Of a DNA stretch of 64,000 bases, positions 36,473 through 45,471 are shown in pieces (within the stretch, counting starts at the first letter, position 1; each line of letters opens with the position of its first letter). The position numbers and the translations under genes are program-made. This DNA is from an uncultured Roseovarius sp. GTDB taxonomy: Bacteria; Pseudomonadota; Alphaproteobacteria; Rhodobacterales; Rhodobacteraceae. A model generated the notes under the pieces. It was not told where the DNA came from. It was given only the letters and a program-made list of their open reading frames with translations, and did not search any database. The stretch is taken from the NCBI GenBank assembly GCA_947496175.1, contig CANMBU010000002.1, positions 248,001 to 312,000 of the forward strand, read 5' to 3'.

Positions 36473-37777
36473 ATGCCCGTTCGCCTAGATGCCAGTTCTG
36501 CTGATTTCGAAGATGCCTTCCGTGCACTGCTGAGTGCCAAGCGCGAGGACAGCCCCGATGTGGATGCTGTCGTGGCCGAGATCATTGCTGATGTGCGGGC
36601 CCGGGGCGATGCGGCGCTGATCGAGCTCACCGCGAAGTTTGACCGTCTTGAACTGACCCCCGAAACGCTGCGGTTTTCGGCTACTGAGATTGATGTCTTG
36701 GTGACGCAAGTCCCTGAAAAAGAACGTAAAGCACTCGAACTCGCCACTCTGCGTATTCGCGCCTATCACGAGCGCCAAATCCCCGAAGATGCAAACTGGA
36801 CAGAAGAAAACGGAGCCACTCTGGGCTGGCGCTGGAGCCCGGTTTCCGCGGCAGGACTGTATGTGCCGGGTGGATTGGCGTCTTATCCGTCCTCTGTCCT
36901 GATGAACGCCATCCCGGCCAAGGTCGCGGGCGTTGAGCGGCTGGCTATTGTCGTGCCCACACCGGATGGCGTGGCCAACCCTGCGGTGCTGCTGGCGGCG
37001 CAGATTGCTGGGGTAGATGAGATTTATCGCGTGGGCGGAGCGCAGGCCGTGGCGGCGCTCGCTTATGGGACGGAAACGATTGATCCGGTTGATAAAATCA
37101 CGGGGCCGGGCAATGCCTTTGTGGCGGCGGCCAAGCGGCGGGTCTTTGGCAAGGTCGGCATCGACATGATTGCGGGGCCGTCTGAAATTCTCGTCATTGC
37201 CGATGCGGATAATGATCCCGATTGGATCGCGCTGGATATGCTCAGTCAGGCGGAGCATGATGAAAGCGCGCAGGCGATTTTGATCACCAATGATGCAGGA
37301 TTCGCGCAAGATGTTGAAATGGCTATTGAAAAGCGCCTTGAGACACTGGAGCGCCGCGCCATTGCCGGGGCCAGTTGGCGTGACTATGGTGCGGTAATCA
37401 CAGTGCCCGATCTGGATGTGGCCGCACAGCTTACAGACCGGATTGCGCCCGAGCATCTGGAGCTGTGTGTGGCTGATCCCGAGGCGCTAGCGGCTCAAAT
37501 CACCCACGCTGGTGCTATGTTCCTCGGTGCTTGGACGCCCGAGGCCATCGGCGACTATGTGGGCGGGCCCAATCATGTTCTGCCCACCGCACGCTCGGCA
37601 CGGTTCTCATCTGGGCTCAATGTGCTCGATTTTCTCAAGCGCACGACGATGGCCAAAATGACACCCGAGGCGCTCAAAGCCATCGGCCCGGCGGCCGAAA
37701 CGCTGGCTATCTCCGAGAGCCTGGAGGCGCATGGGCTGAGCGTACGCGCGCGGCTGGATCGGCTCAATCAGGGGTGA
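36473..37777 (+). CDS. hisD: Histidinol dehydrogenase
   Basis: This 434-residue zinc enzyme oxidises L-histidinol to histidine in two NAD-dependent steps. It has YVPGGLASYPSSVLMNAIPA, GGAQAVAALAYGTE, DKITGPGN, the zinc-ligand region LSQAEHDESAQ and the catalytic glutamate/histidine in IAPEHLEL. An AAGGAT site precedes the ATG. It is followed at once by a REP-like palindrome and the broken RAYT gene. Confidence 0.96.
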   Translation: MPVRLDASSADFEDAFRALLSAKREDSPDVDAVVAEIIADVRARGDAALIELTAKFDRLELTPETLRFSATEIDVLVTQVPEKERKALELATLRIRAYHERQIPEDANWTEENGATLGWRWSPVSAAGLYVPGGLASYPSSVLMNAIPAKVAGVERLAIVVPTPDGVANPAVLLAAQIAGVDEIYRVGGAQAVAALAYGTETIDPVDKITGPGNAFVAAAKRRVFGKVGIDMIAGPSEILVIADADNDPDWIALDMLSQAEHDESAQAILITNDAGFAQDVEMAIEKRLETLERRAIAGASWRDYGAVITVPDLDVAAQLTDRIAPEHLELCVADPEALAAQITHAGAMFLGAWTPEAIGDYVGGPNHVLPTARSARFSSGLNVLDFLKRTTMAKMTPEALKAIGPAAETLAISESLEAHGLSVRARLDRLNQG

Positions 37778-37785
37778 TGCTACCC

Positions 37786-37809
37786 GTAGGGTGGGCAGTT
37801 CTGCCCACC
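37786..37809 (+). repeat. REP-like palindrome between hisD and the RAYT gene
   Basis: GTAGGGTGGGCAG-TT-CTGCCCACC starts 8 bases after the hisD stop. It has the GTAG head and a perfect GGTGGGCAG/CTGCCCACC stem. It flanks the transposase remnant on the left, as REP elements do next to their RAYT. Confidence 0.88.
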
Positions 37810-37855
37810 GCGCAAGTCAACCAACCATTATCACAATCTCGGCTTTACTCGGCGC

Positions 37856-38375
37856 ATGCCAAACTATCGCCGCGCCCGGGTTTCCGGGGCAAGTTACTTC
37901 TTCACGGTGAACCTTGCCAGTCGCCGCTCGGACCTGCTTGTGACGCATATCCATGAGCTGCGCGCAGCCTATGCCGCCACGATCCGGGATATGCCCGTGA
38001 TCTGCGACGCGATGGTTGTTTTGCCGGATCACTTGCACGCGGTCTGGACTTTGCCGCCGGGCGATTGCGATTTTTCGGAGCGCTGGCGCAAGATCAAACA
38101 CCGGTTTTCCCGGAATCTGGGCGGCGTGGTGGGCAGAACTGCTCACCGCTACGGCTTTGTCGGCGAGCAAGCGTGCAAAACGAGAGTGTGGTATTTGGCA
38201 AAGGCAGTTTTGGGAGCATGTGATCCGCAATGAGGCGGACTATGCCGCCCATGTCGCTTACTGTTGGGGGAACCCGGTGAAGCACGGACTAGTTGAACGT
38301 GCGGTAGATTGGCCTTACTCCTCCCTACATCGCGATATTCGCCTTGAAAGAGCACCGGACTATCTTTCACGGTAG
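37856..38375 (+). pseudogene. REP-associated tyrosine transposase (RAYT, Y1/HUH family), frame-disrupted
   Basis: The first frame encodes PNYRRARVSGASYFFTVNL and the HUH motif in VVLPDHLHAVWTLPPGD, then RWRKIKHRFSRN, all typical of RAYT/TnpA_REP. After about 38115 the match moves to the +1-base frame, which gives ASKRAKRECGIWQRQFWEHV, YCWGNPVKHGLV with the C-terminal PYSSLHRDI, and a stop at 38373-38375. The switch coincides with an internal REP-like palindrome at 38126-38152. The original product would have been about 170 residues. Both ends are flanked by REP-like units. It is probably inactive unless frameshifting occurs. Confidence 0.88.
38126..38152 (-). repeat. REP-like palindrome inside the RAYT coding region
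   Basis: GTGGTGGGCAG-AA-CTGCTCACCGCTAC is nearly the reverse complement of the unit at 37786, with a few differences over about 26 bases. It lies exactly where the transposase homology changes reading frame, so it may be a REP copy inserted in its own mobiliser. Confidence 0.8.
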
Positions 38376-38395
38376 GTGGGCAACCTTGCCCACCA
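38372..38395 (+). repeat. REP-like palindrome at the RAYT 3' end
   Basis: GTAGGTGGGCAA-CC-TTGCCCACC has the same orientation as the unit at 37786. Its GTAG head supplies the TAG stop codon of the transposase frame, so the repeat is fused to the end of the gene. Confidence 0.85.
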
Positions 38396-38517
38396 CCGTT
38401 TGTGCCCCACCCCCAAAACCACACCGTCGCAAAAACGTCATGCTGCGTCGCGGCATTCCATTGCCCGTTCACATTTCCTGCGCTAGACCTCTGGCCAGAC
38501 TGCCAGTGAGATGTCCC

Positions 38518-38997
38518 ATGAGCCGTATTTGTCATATTGAGTTGGATGACGCCAACCTGCCGCCGCCCACGCCCGAGATCGAGCAAGAGCGCAAGGTGGC
38601 GATGTTTGATCTGATCGAGGAAAACTCGTTCATTCTGCCCAAGCGCGATGATCGCATCGCACCTGATGGCCCCTACCGGGTCGGGCTGGCCATTCGCGAA
38701 AAGCGACTGGTTTTTGACGTGCAGACCGAAGACAACAAACCGGCGGCCGAGTTTCATCTTTCGCTCAGCCCGTTCCGTCAGGTGGTCAAGGATTACTGGG
38801 CCATCTGCGAGAGCTATTTTGATGCGGTGAAAAACCTGCCGCCGAGCCAGATCGAGACCATCGACATGGCCCGGCGCGGCATTCACAACGAGGGCGCGCG
38901 TGTGCTCGAAGAACGCCTTGAGGGCAAGGCGGAGATCGACAATGACACGGCGCGGCGGCTCTTTACGCTGATCTGCGTGCTGCATTTCGGGGGCTGA
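38518..38997 (+). CDS. UPF0262-family protein
   Basis: This 159-residue soluble protein is uncharacterised and conserved in alphaproteobacteria. It has ICHIELDD at the N-terminus, ERKVAMFDLIEENSF, GPYRVGLAIREKRLVFDV, and a C-terminal RRGIHNEGARVLEERLEGK. It lies 5 bases before the phosphatase gene, the usual neighbour. The frame is open upstream into the REP region, but ATG 38518 is the family start. Confidence 0.88.
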   Translation: MSRICHIELDDANLPPPTPEIEQERKVAMFDLIEENSFILPKRDDRIAPDGPYRVGLAIREKRLVFDVQTEDNKPAAEFHLSLSPFRQVVKDYWAICESYFDAVKNLPPSQIETIDMARRGIHNEGARVLEERLEGKAEIDNDTARRLFTLICVLHFGG

Positions 38998-39002
38998 GGC
39001 GC

Positions 39003-39464
39003 ATGACCGAGGAGCTTCCTCAGTCCGTTCTGTTCTGTTGCGACCACAATTCCGCGCGCTCGCCCATGGCCGAGGGCATCATGAAGAAGTTCTACGGCAC
39101 CGGCACCTATGTGCAATCCGCCGGTGTCATGGGGGACATGGATATTGACGGGTTTTCCATTGCTGTGTGCCAGGAAATGGATGTTGAGCTGGCCCGGCAC
39201 CGCACCCGCAGTTTTGACGAAATGGAAGAGTGGGGCGATGACCTGTCGTCTTTTGATCTGGTCGTGGCATTGAGCCCGGCCAGTCAGCGCAAGGCGCTGG
39301 AATTGACGCGGGTCTTTCACTTGGATGTGGTCTATTGGCCGATTATGGACCCCACCGGGCTTGGTGAGACACGCGAGGCCAAGCTGAACGCCTATCGCCA
39401 GAGCCGCGATCAGATCATCCAGCATCTCAAATCCCGTTGGGGGGAACCGAGGACCGAGACATGA
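39003..39464 (+). CDS. Low-molecular-weight protein-tyrosine-phosphatase-family protein
   Basis: This 153-residue protein has the CX5R phosphate loop as C13-DHNSA-R19, followed by SPMAEGIMKKFYG, and a late aspartate in the PIMDPTG segment (DPxG) that would act as general acid. These features fit LMW-PTP and the related thioredoxin-type arsenate reductases. No other arsenic gene is nearby, so a phosphatase is more likely. Its stop overlaps the next ATG by 4 bases. Confidence 0.88.
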   Translation: MTEELPQSVLFCCDHNSARSPMAEGIMKKFYGTGTYVQSAGVMGDMDIDGFSIAVCQEMDVELARHRTRSFDEMEEWGDDLSSFDLVVALSPASQRKALELTRVFHLDVVYWPIMDPTGLGETREAKLNAYRQSRDQIIQHLKSRWGEPRTET

Positions 39465-39859
39465 GTGCAACAGCCACCGTTCAAGCTTATTTTGATGCCT
39501 TCAATCGTGGCGATGTGGCCGCAATGCTGGCCTGTCTTTCCGATGATGTGGCGCATCACGTCAATGAGGGGCAGGTGCGGCAGGGCAAAGAGGCATTTCG
39601 CGCCTTTTGCGAACACATGAACCGCTGCTACCGCGAGACGCTGACCGATATGGTTGTCTTCGAAGCTGAGGCGGGCGGTCGGGCGGCAGCGGAATATGTG
39701 GTGAACGGTACTTACGTCGAAACCGATGAGGGTCTGCCCGAGGCCAAAGGACAAACCTATCGCCTTCCGGCGGGGTCATTCTTTTCGCTGAAAGACGGTA
39801 AGATTTCCAGGGTTGTGACCTACTATAATCTCACTGACTGGACGCGTCAGGTGTCATGA
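39461..39859 (+). CDS. SnoaL-like/nuclear transport factor 2-fold protein
   Basis: This 132-residue protein with a cone-shaped alpha+beta fold begins with VQAYFDAFNRGDVAAMLACLSDDVAHHVNEG and ends in KISRVVTYYNLTDW, the pattern of ketosteroid-isomerase-like proteins. It probably binds or isomerises a small hydrophobic ligand; the reaction is unknown. It is coupled to the phosphatase gene through ATGA. Confidence 0.82.
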   Translation: MSATATVQAYFDAFNRGDVAAMLACLSDDVAHHVNEGQVRQGKEAFRAFCEHMNRCYRETLTDMVVFEAEAGGRAAAEYVVNGTYVETDEGLPEAKGQTYRLPAGSFFSLKDGKISRVVTYYNLTDWTRQVS

Positions 39860-39875
39860 CGCTCGGCGCAATGTC

Positions 39876-40460
39876 ATGATCGAAACACGCATTCTGACCG
39901 GGTCTGCTCTTGATTCCGCGCTTGATGATCTGGCGCATTTGCGCATTACGGTCTTTCGCGATTGGCCTTATCTTTATGACGGCGACCTGGCTTATGAACG
40001 GACCTACCTGCAGACTTATCGGGATAGTGCGGACGCCATCCTGGTTGGCGCCTTTGATGGGGACCGTTTGGTGGGCGCGTCGACTGGCACGCCGATGGTG
40101 GATCATGCCGAGGACTTTGCAGCCGCGCTGAGTGGTGTTGGCATTGCTCTAAGTAACATCTTCTATTGCGCGGAAAGTGTGCTTTTACCGGAATATCGTG
40201 GTCATGGCGTGGGGCATGCGTTTTTTGATGCGCGCGAGGCGCATGCGCGCCAACTGGGCTGCTCGCATTCGGCGTTTTGTGGTGTAGTGCGACCGGCTGG
40301 CCATCCTCTGAGGCCCACAGACCACAGGACATTGGACGGCTTTTGGCGCAAGCGAGGATATACGCCCGTGGAGCGGGCTGTGGCGCAGTATCGCTGGAAG
40401 GATCTGGATCAGCCCGGTGAGACCGATCACAACCTGCAATTCTGGATGCGGGCGCTTTAG
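39876..40460 (+). CDS. GNAT-family N-acetyltransferase
   Basis: This 194-residue protein has an acetyl-CoA-binding motif region VLLPEYRGHGVGHAFFDAREAHARQLG, corresponding to GNAT motif A (RGxGxG-like). The N-terminal half has RITVFRDWPYLYDGDLAYE and GASTGTPM. The substrate is unknown. Its TAG shares a TTAG tetranucleotide with the TAA of the converging racemase gene. Confidence 0.83.
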   Translation: MIETRILTGSALDSALDDLAHLRITVFRDWPYLYDGDLAYERTYLQTYRDSADAILVGAFDGDRLVGASTGTPMVDHAEDFAAALSGVGIALSNIFYCAESVLLPEYRGHGVGHAFFDAREAHARQLGCSHSAFCGVVRPAGHPLRPTDHRTLDGFWRKRGYTPVERAVAQYRWKDLDQPGETDHNLQFWMRAL

Positions 40461-41239
40461 AAGTCCCGCAACAGACTTCCCAATCCGGGCAGCTCGTCGT
40501 TGACACCTGCCAGTCGCAGGCAGTCCCAAAGCATTGCCTGATTGGAACAGATGACCGGTTTTCCCAAGCTCTGTTCGATCTCATCCACCACCTCAAGACT
40601 GCGCAGCGCCCCGCAACTGAGCAGCACGGCATCGGCATCGGGATGGTCAATCGCGTGGGCGTAGTCCTTGATATACTCTGGCGCCACACGCACCATTTCG
40701 GTGTCATAGTGAAGCCCCATGCCATGGGCTGATAAAACCTCAAGACCTGCACCCGTCAGGTAGTCGACAACGGCGGCATTCAACGCGTCGGTATAGGGGC
40801 TGCCAAGAACAATCTTTTTGGCTCCAATCGCTGCCAGTGCCTTGCGCACGCCGCCTGCCAGAGAGGTTGGGGTCGCGCCGGGCACGCCTTTGGTCAATTC
40901 CTCGCAGGTCTGCTGTTCGCCCACGGCAACGGTGCCTGAGGTGCAGGCAAAACAGATCACATCAAGCCCGTCATCGGGCAAAATGCGCTGGGCGGCTCCG
41001 GCCAGTGAGCCGCGCACCTGAGCGAGGCTTTCCTTCGAGATTTCGCGCGGCATAGTGGCGCGCGCAAAAAAGGCTCCGACACCTGACGGCATATGGCGGA
41101 TCATGTCCTCTTCGATGGTTTGCTCATTGGGGATCAGCACAAAGCCAATCCTCGCCCGATCGTGTCGTCCGCCATCAAGTCGGGGTGGTGAGGACAACAG
41201 TGCCTCTGCAAATGTGTCGGGTGGTGTTCGCGGCGTCAT
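40457..41239 (-). CDS. Asp/Glu racemase / maleate isomerase-family protein
   Basis: This 260-residue protein has two cysteine-containing active-site strands, FACTSGTVAVG and LLSCGALRSLEV, in the arrangement of aspartate/glutamate racemase, maleate cis-trans isomerase and arylmalonate decarboxylase. NEQTIEEDM near the N-terminus is common in the maleate-isomerase/EutA subgroup. ATG 41239 with GAGAAGG upstream is chosen; the frame continues 25 codons upstream. No ectoine-degradation genes are near, so the substrate stays open. Confidence 0.8.
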   Translation of the reverse strand: MTPRTPPDTFAEALLSSPPRLDGGRHDRARIGFVLIPNEQTIEEDMIRHMPSGVGAFFARATMPREISKESLAQVRGSLAGAAQRILPDDGLDVICFACTSGTVAVGEQQTCEELTKGVPGATPTSLAGGVRKALAAIGAKKIVLGSPYTDALNAAVVDYLTGAGLEVLSAHGMGLHYDTEMVRVAPEYIKDYAHAIDHPDADAVLLSCGALRSLEVVDEIEQSLGKPVICSNQAMLWDCLRLAGVNDELPGLGSLLRDF

Positions 41240-41441
41240 CGGTTCACCTTCTCGATAAGGATTTCTTAACGCTATACGCCCTGTCGCACAGACCAAAGGA
41301 GAAAATTCACTCATAGCCCTGTGGCCAAGTTACATGATGCCGCGCAACATAGTTTCATCCAAGTGAATTCAGGGCTTCCCAGAGCGAATCACTTTTGTTA
41401 ACGATTCGTTAATAAAAAAATAAAAGGCAGGCATTCAGGTA

Positions 41442-42506
41442 ATGGAAACGAGCTTTCGTGGCACGTTTGTTATCTCCTGGTCGCAGACAGAATTAGACGG
41501 TTTGGAAGAAGCACCTCTTGGGGCTTTAACCGTTGGGGCAACGTGGTCGTGGCGTGGGGATAGTGTTCGTGTAGATGGGCCAAGCGGCGTATTGCGGCTT
41601 GAGAACACAGAGCAAGATGAAACGCGGCGCAGATGCGCGGCCAAAATGGTCCGGCGGCTGGTCACGGCGGCGCGTACCAACACAACACAACTCGAACAGA
41701 TAGATGTGAGCGAGGCGCTGACCGACAATTGCTTTGTCGTCACCAACGGGATCAAGAGCTACACGATCACCGTCATCGAGGTCGGCGGCGGGGCGCAACC
41801 TTTGCTGATGTTCCTTGACGATGTGCCGCCACGCGATACCGAGATGTGGGTTGTGCATCACGCATTGCAGCAAACCAAACAAACCGCGCAGGGCACCGAA
41901 GAGGGGGGTGTGATCTGCTTCACGCCGGGCACGCGGATCGAAACGCCTGAAGGGCCACGTTTGGTCGAGGAGCTGCGCGAAGGCGATTATGTGCAAACCA
42001 AGGATAATGGTGCGCAAGAGGTCCAGTGGATCGGCAGCCGCCGGATGAGCGGCGCGCGGCTTTTTGCGATGCCGCATCTGCGCCCGGTGCGCATCCGGCC
42101 CGGTGCGCTGGGTCCGGACCGCCCCGATGCCGAGCTTTTGGTCAGCCCCGAACACCGCATGGTCCTGCAAGGTGATGTGGCGCGTGCGCTTTTCAACACG
42201 CCCGAAGTGCTGGTGGCGGCGCGGGATCTGGTGAATGACCGGTCCATTCTCGTCGATCTGGCGGTGCGTGAAGTGACTTACATCCATATCCTCTTGTCAC
42301 GGCATCAGATCCTGTGGGCCAATGGTGTGGAAACCGAGAGCTTCCATCCCGCCAGTGCTGCTCTATCGGCCTTGGACCAAGAGGATCGGCGCCGGCTGCT
42401 TGAGATCAATCCGAATTTCGAGTTCGATCCGCAATCCTATGGGGCTTTTGCGCGGCGGAGTCTGACGCGCTCGGAGACGGCCATTCTGTTGCACGAAGCC
42501 TCCTGA
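41442..42506 (+). CDS. Hint-domain (hedgehog/intein) protein
   Basis: This 354-residue protein has no signal peptide. The first 155 residues have no recognised domain. The Hint_2-type module starts at Cys159 in VICFTPGTRIETPEGPRLVEEL, with block residues in QEVQWIGSRR and LLVSPEHRMVL and an ILLSRHQILWANGVETESFHP end. Such modules can cleave the chain at the cysteine. Roseobacters carry many of them, often with RTX repeats; none is seen here. The 200 bases upstream are AT-rich, with two GTTAA boxes. The role is unknown. Confidence 0.85.
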   Translation: METSFRGTFVISWSQTELDGLEEAPLGALTVGATWSWRGDSVRVDGPSGVLRLENTEQDETRRRCAAKMVRRLVTAARTNTTQLEQIDVSEALTDNCFVVTNGIKSYTITVIEVGGGAQPLLMFLDDVPPRDTEMWVVHHALQQTKQTAQGTEEGGVICFTPGTRIETPEGPRLVEELREGDYVQTKDNGAQEVQWIGSRRMSGARLFAMPHLRPVRIRPGALGPDRPDAELLVSPEHRMVLQGDVARALFNTPEVLVAARDLVNDRSILVDLAVREVTYIHILLSRHQILWANGVETESFHPASAALSALDQEDRRRLLEINPNFEFDPQSYGAFARRSLTRSETAILLHEAS

Positions 42507-42583
42507 GACGCGGTGCGCTTGAACATTGTCTGCCTATGTCGCTCACATGGGAATGCCTCGCGCACACCTGAGCAGATCGCATG

Positions 42584-42611
42584 TTGACTCGCCCCGAAAC
42601 CCTTGTATAAG
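42584..42611 (+). promoter_or_regulatory. Strong sigma-70-type promoter of rpsD
   Basis: TTGACT, a 16-base spacer, then TATAAG. The match to the housekeeping consensus is the best seen in the window. It gives a leader of about 100 bases before the rpsD ATG, long enough for a translational control site. Confidence 0.75.
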
Positions 42612-42717
42612 CGCGGCTTCATTGGTGTTGGTGGCCCCCGCAAGGGGATGCCTGTCGGCCCGGCCAAATCCGGGACAAGGACAACGCCCTCTCGAAACAC
42701 GAAGAGGAGATCAGTCG

Positions 42718-43338
42718 ATGACAAAAAGAACGGCTGCCAAGTACAAAATCGACCGCCGGATGGGCGAAAACATCTGGGGTCGTCCGAAATCCCCGGTTAA
42801 TCGTCGTGAATATGGCCCCGGTCAGCACGGTCAGCGCCGCAAGGCGAAAATCTCTGACTTTGGTCTGCAGCTGCGCGCCAAGCAGAAGCTCAAAGGCTAC
42901 TACGGCGATCTGACCGAAAAGCAATTCCGCCGCATCTTCCGCGATGCCGAGCGTGCAAAAGGCGACACTGGTGAGTTGTTGGTGGGTCTGCTTGAGCGCC
43001 GCCTCGACGCGGTCGTTTACCGCGCGAAATTCGTGCCCACCATTTTTGCCGCACGTCAGTTCGTGAACCATGGCCATGTCCGTGTGAATGGCCAAAAGGT
43101 CAACATCCCCTCCTACCGCGTGAAAGAGGGTGACGTGATCGAAGTGCGTGACCGCTCCAAGCAGTTGGCCATCGTGCTGGAAGCAGCGCAACTGCCAGAG
43201 CGCGATGTGCCTGACTATCTCGATGTGGACCATTCTAAAATGACCGCAACCTTCGTCCGCACACCGGGCCTCGGCGATGTGCCGTATCCGGTGATGATGG
43301 AGCCGAACCTCGTCATCGAATTCTACGCGCAGAACTAA
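42718..43338 (+). CDS. rpsD: 30S ribosomal protein S4
   Basis: This 206-residue primary 16S rRNA-binding protein has [33 protein letters not shown] and the S4 domain [30 protein letters not shown] precedes the ATG. It is monocistronic, with its own promoter and a terminator, and is not in an rpoA operon, as usual in this order. Confidence 0.97.
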   Translation: MTKRTAAKYKIDRRMGENIWGRPKSPVNRREYGPGQHGQRRKAKISDFGLQLRAKQKLKGYYGDLTEKQFRRIFRDAERAKGDTGELLVGLLERRLDAVVYRAKFVPTIFAARQFVNHGHVRVNGQKVNIPSYRVKEGDVIEVRDRSKQLAIVLEAAQLPERDVPDYLDVDHSKMTATFVRTPGLGDVPYPVMMEPNLVIEFYAQN

Positions 43339-43361
43339 CCTGTTCTGCATCAAGTTAGAGA

Positions 43362-43392
43362 GGCCGCGACGGGGACCCGCCGCGGCCTTTTT
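43362..43392 (+). terminator. Rho-independent terminator of rpsD
   Basis: GGCCGCG, a 12-base loop region, CGCGGCC and then five T residues, 23 bases after the rpsD stop codon. Confidence 0.9.
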
Positions 43393-43455
43393 CGTGTGTG
43401 AAAGGGATGGTCAAGGCGGGAGACGCTGGCTAGAACACCCCGCAGGGAGAGACCA

Positions 43456-44556
43456 ATGACCAAAATCATGCCACAGCCCGGAATCCTTGAGATCGCGCCT
43501 TATGTCGGGGGCGCGAGCCATGTCGAGGGTGTCGCGAACGTGATCAAGCTCAGCTCGAACGAAAATCCGTTTGGGCCAAGCGATGCCGCAAAGGAGACGT
43601 TCAGACGGGCCGCCCATGACTTGCACCGCTACCCGTCGACGGATCACGCGGCGTTGCGCAAGGCGATTGCTGAGGTCCATGGTTTGAACGTGGATCAGAT
43701 TGTCTGCGGCGTCGGTAGTGATGAGATACTCTCACTGCTGTGTCAGGCTTATGCCGGCCCGGGCAACGAGGTCATCCACACCGAACACGGGTTTGCCATC
43801 TACAAGATCGCCGCCCTGGCCAACGGGGCGACCCCTGTGGAGGTGCCAGAGCGCGAACGTGTGACGGATGTCGATGCCATTCTTGCGGCTTGCACCGATG
43901 CAACCCGGCTTGTCTTTATCGCCAACCCCAACAACCCCACGGGCACGATGATCGGTGAGGCGGAACTGGCGCGGCTGGCGGATGGATTGCCTTCACAGGC
44001 GATGCTGGTGATCGACGGGGCTTATGCGGAATATGTTGACGGTTACGATGGCGGCGCATCGCTGGTCGAGACCCGCGAGAATGTGGTTATGACACGCACC
44101 TTTTCCAAGCTTTATGGCCTTGGGGGATTGCGCGTGGGCTGGGGCTATGCGCCTACGCCTGTGATTGATGTCATCAACCGTATTCGTGGCCCCTTCAACC
44201 TCAGTCAGGCGGCTTTGGTCACGGCCGAGGCCGCTGTGCGCGACAAAGCCTGGGCCGAAAAATGCCGCTCTGAAAACACACGGCTGCGCGCCTGGCTGGC
44301 CGAGGCCCTTGCCGAGCACGGCGTCGTCTCGGACACGTCTACCGCCAATTTTGTGCTGGCGCGCTTTGCCGACCGGGCACAGGCCGAAGCCTGCGACACC
44401 TACCTTCAGGCCTCTGGCCTTATTGTGCGGCGTGTGGCGGGGTATAACCTGCCGCATTGTCTGCGCATAACGGTGGGCGATGAACCAAGCTGCCGCCGGG
44501 TGGCCCATGCGATTGGGCAATTCATGGGTGCAGGGGCGCCCGGAGACCAAGCATGA
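43456..44556 (+). CDS. hisC: Histidinol-phosphate aminotransferase
   Basis: This 366-residue class I/II PLP aminotransferase has [11 protein letters not shown] at the N-terminus, [12 protein letters not shown], the PLP lysine in [16 protein letters not shown] and the C-terminal arginine in [13 protein letters not shown]. It acts in histidine synthesis, and its pairing with the prephenate dehydrogenase gene suggests it also transaminates aromatic keto acids. It is coupled to the next gene by a 4-base overlap. Confidence 0.93.
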   Translation: MTKIMPQPGILEIAPYVGGASHVEGVANVIKLSSNENPFGPSDAAKETFRRAAHDLHRYPSTDHAALRKAIAEVHGLNVDQIVCGVGSDEILSLLCQAYAGPGNEVIHTEHGFAIYKIAALANGATPVEVPERERVTDVDAILAACTDATRLVFIANPNNPTGTMIGEAELARLADGLPSQAMLVIDGAYAEYVDGYDGGASLVETRENVVMTRTFSKLYGLGGLRVGWGYAPTPVIDVINRIRGPFNLSQAALVTAEAAVRDKAWAEKCRSENTRLRAWLAEALAEHGVVSDTSTANFVLARFADRAQAEACDTYLQASGLIVRRVAGYNLPHCLRITVGDEPSCRRVAHAIGQFMGAGAPGDQA

Positions 44557-45470
44557 GCCAGATTTATGACCGTGTGGCGCTCATCGGGTTAGGCCTGATC
44601 GCGTCGTCAATGTTCTGGGCCATGAAACGCGGTGGCTTGGTCAAAGAGGTGACAGGATATGCCCGGTCAGCCGAGACACGGCAGACAGCGCGCGACATCG
44701 GGTTGTGCGATGTGGTTTGCGACACCGCCGTAGAGGCGGTGCGTGATGCTGACCTTGTGGTGCTGTGTGTGCCAGTGGGGGCAATGGGTGTGGTGGCCGA
44801 AGAAATTGCACCGGCGCTGAAACCCGGCGCCACTGTGAGCGACGTTGGCTCTGTCAAACGCGCTGTCATAGACGCTGTCGCGCCGCATGTGCCCGAAGGC
44901 GTGCATTTCGTTCCGGCGCACCCTATGGCGGGCACAGAGTATTCCGGCCCGACCTCGGGTTTTGCCGAACTTTTTGACGAGCGCTGGACATTGATTGTGC
45001 CCGATGGCGCGGACGAGGACGCGACGCAACAGCTTGAGGCGCTGTGGCAGGGCATGGGGGCGCTGACCGAGCGGATGGAAGTTGAGCATCACGATCAGGT
45101 CTGTGCCGTGGTCAGTCACATTCCCCATCTGATTGCCTACACGATGGTAGGGGTAGCCGATGATCTGCGCCGGGTGTCGGACCGCGAGGTTGTCAAGTTC
45201 TCGGCTGCTGGGTTTCGCGATTTCACGCGTATAGCCGCAAGCGACCCCACCATGTGGCGCGATGTGTTTCTCAACAACAAAGACGCCACACTGGATGTTC
45301 TGGGGCGTTTTAGCGAAGAGCTGTTCAAACTGCAAAGCGCCATTCGCGCAGGCGATGGCGAGCATCTGCATAGATATTTCACCCGGACACGGGAAATCCG
45401 CCGTGGTATTATTGAAGCAGGGCAAGACACCGGCGCGCCCGATTTCGGGCGCATAAAGAAGGCAGAGTAA
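44553..45470 (+). CDS. tyrA: Prephenate/arogenate dehydrogenase
   Basis: This 305-residue NAD(P)-dependent enzyme of tyrosine synthesis has the Rossmann motif [42 protein letters not shown] and the histidine in [13 protein letters not shown] with [14 protein letters not shown]. The single-domain form is typical of alphaproteobacterial cyclohexadienyl dehydrogenases. The choice of substrate (prephenate or arogenate) is not decidable here. Confidence 0.92.
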   Translation: MSQIYDRVALIGLGLIASSMFWAMKRGGLVKEVTGYARSAETRQTARDIGLCDVVCDTAVEAVRDADLVVLCVPVGAMGVVAEEIAPALKPGATVSDVGSVKRAVIDAVAPHVPEGVHFVPAHPMAGTEYSGPTSGFAELFDERWTLIVPDGADEDATQQLEALWQGMGALTERMEVEHHDQVCAVVSHIPHLIAYTMVGVADDLRRVSDREVVKFSAAGFRDFTRIAASDPTMWRDVFLNNKDATLDVLGRFSEELFKLQSAIRAGDGEHLHRYFTRTREIRRGIIEAGQDTGAPDFGRIKKAE

Positions 45471-45471
45471 G

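Noticed and set aside
39003-39464. Arsenate reductase
   Set aside because: The CX5R loop is shared with LMW phosphatases, and no arsenic regulator, pump or methylase is near.
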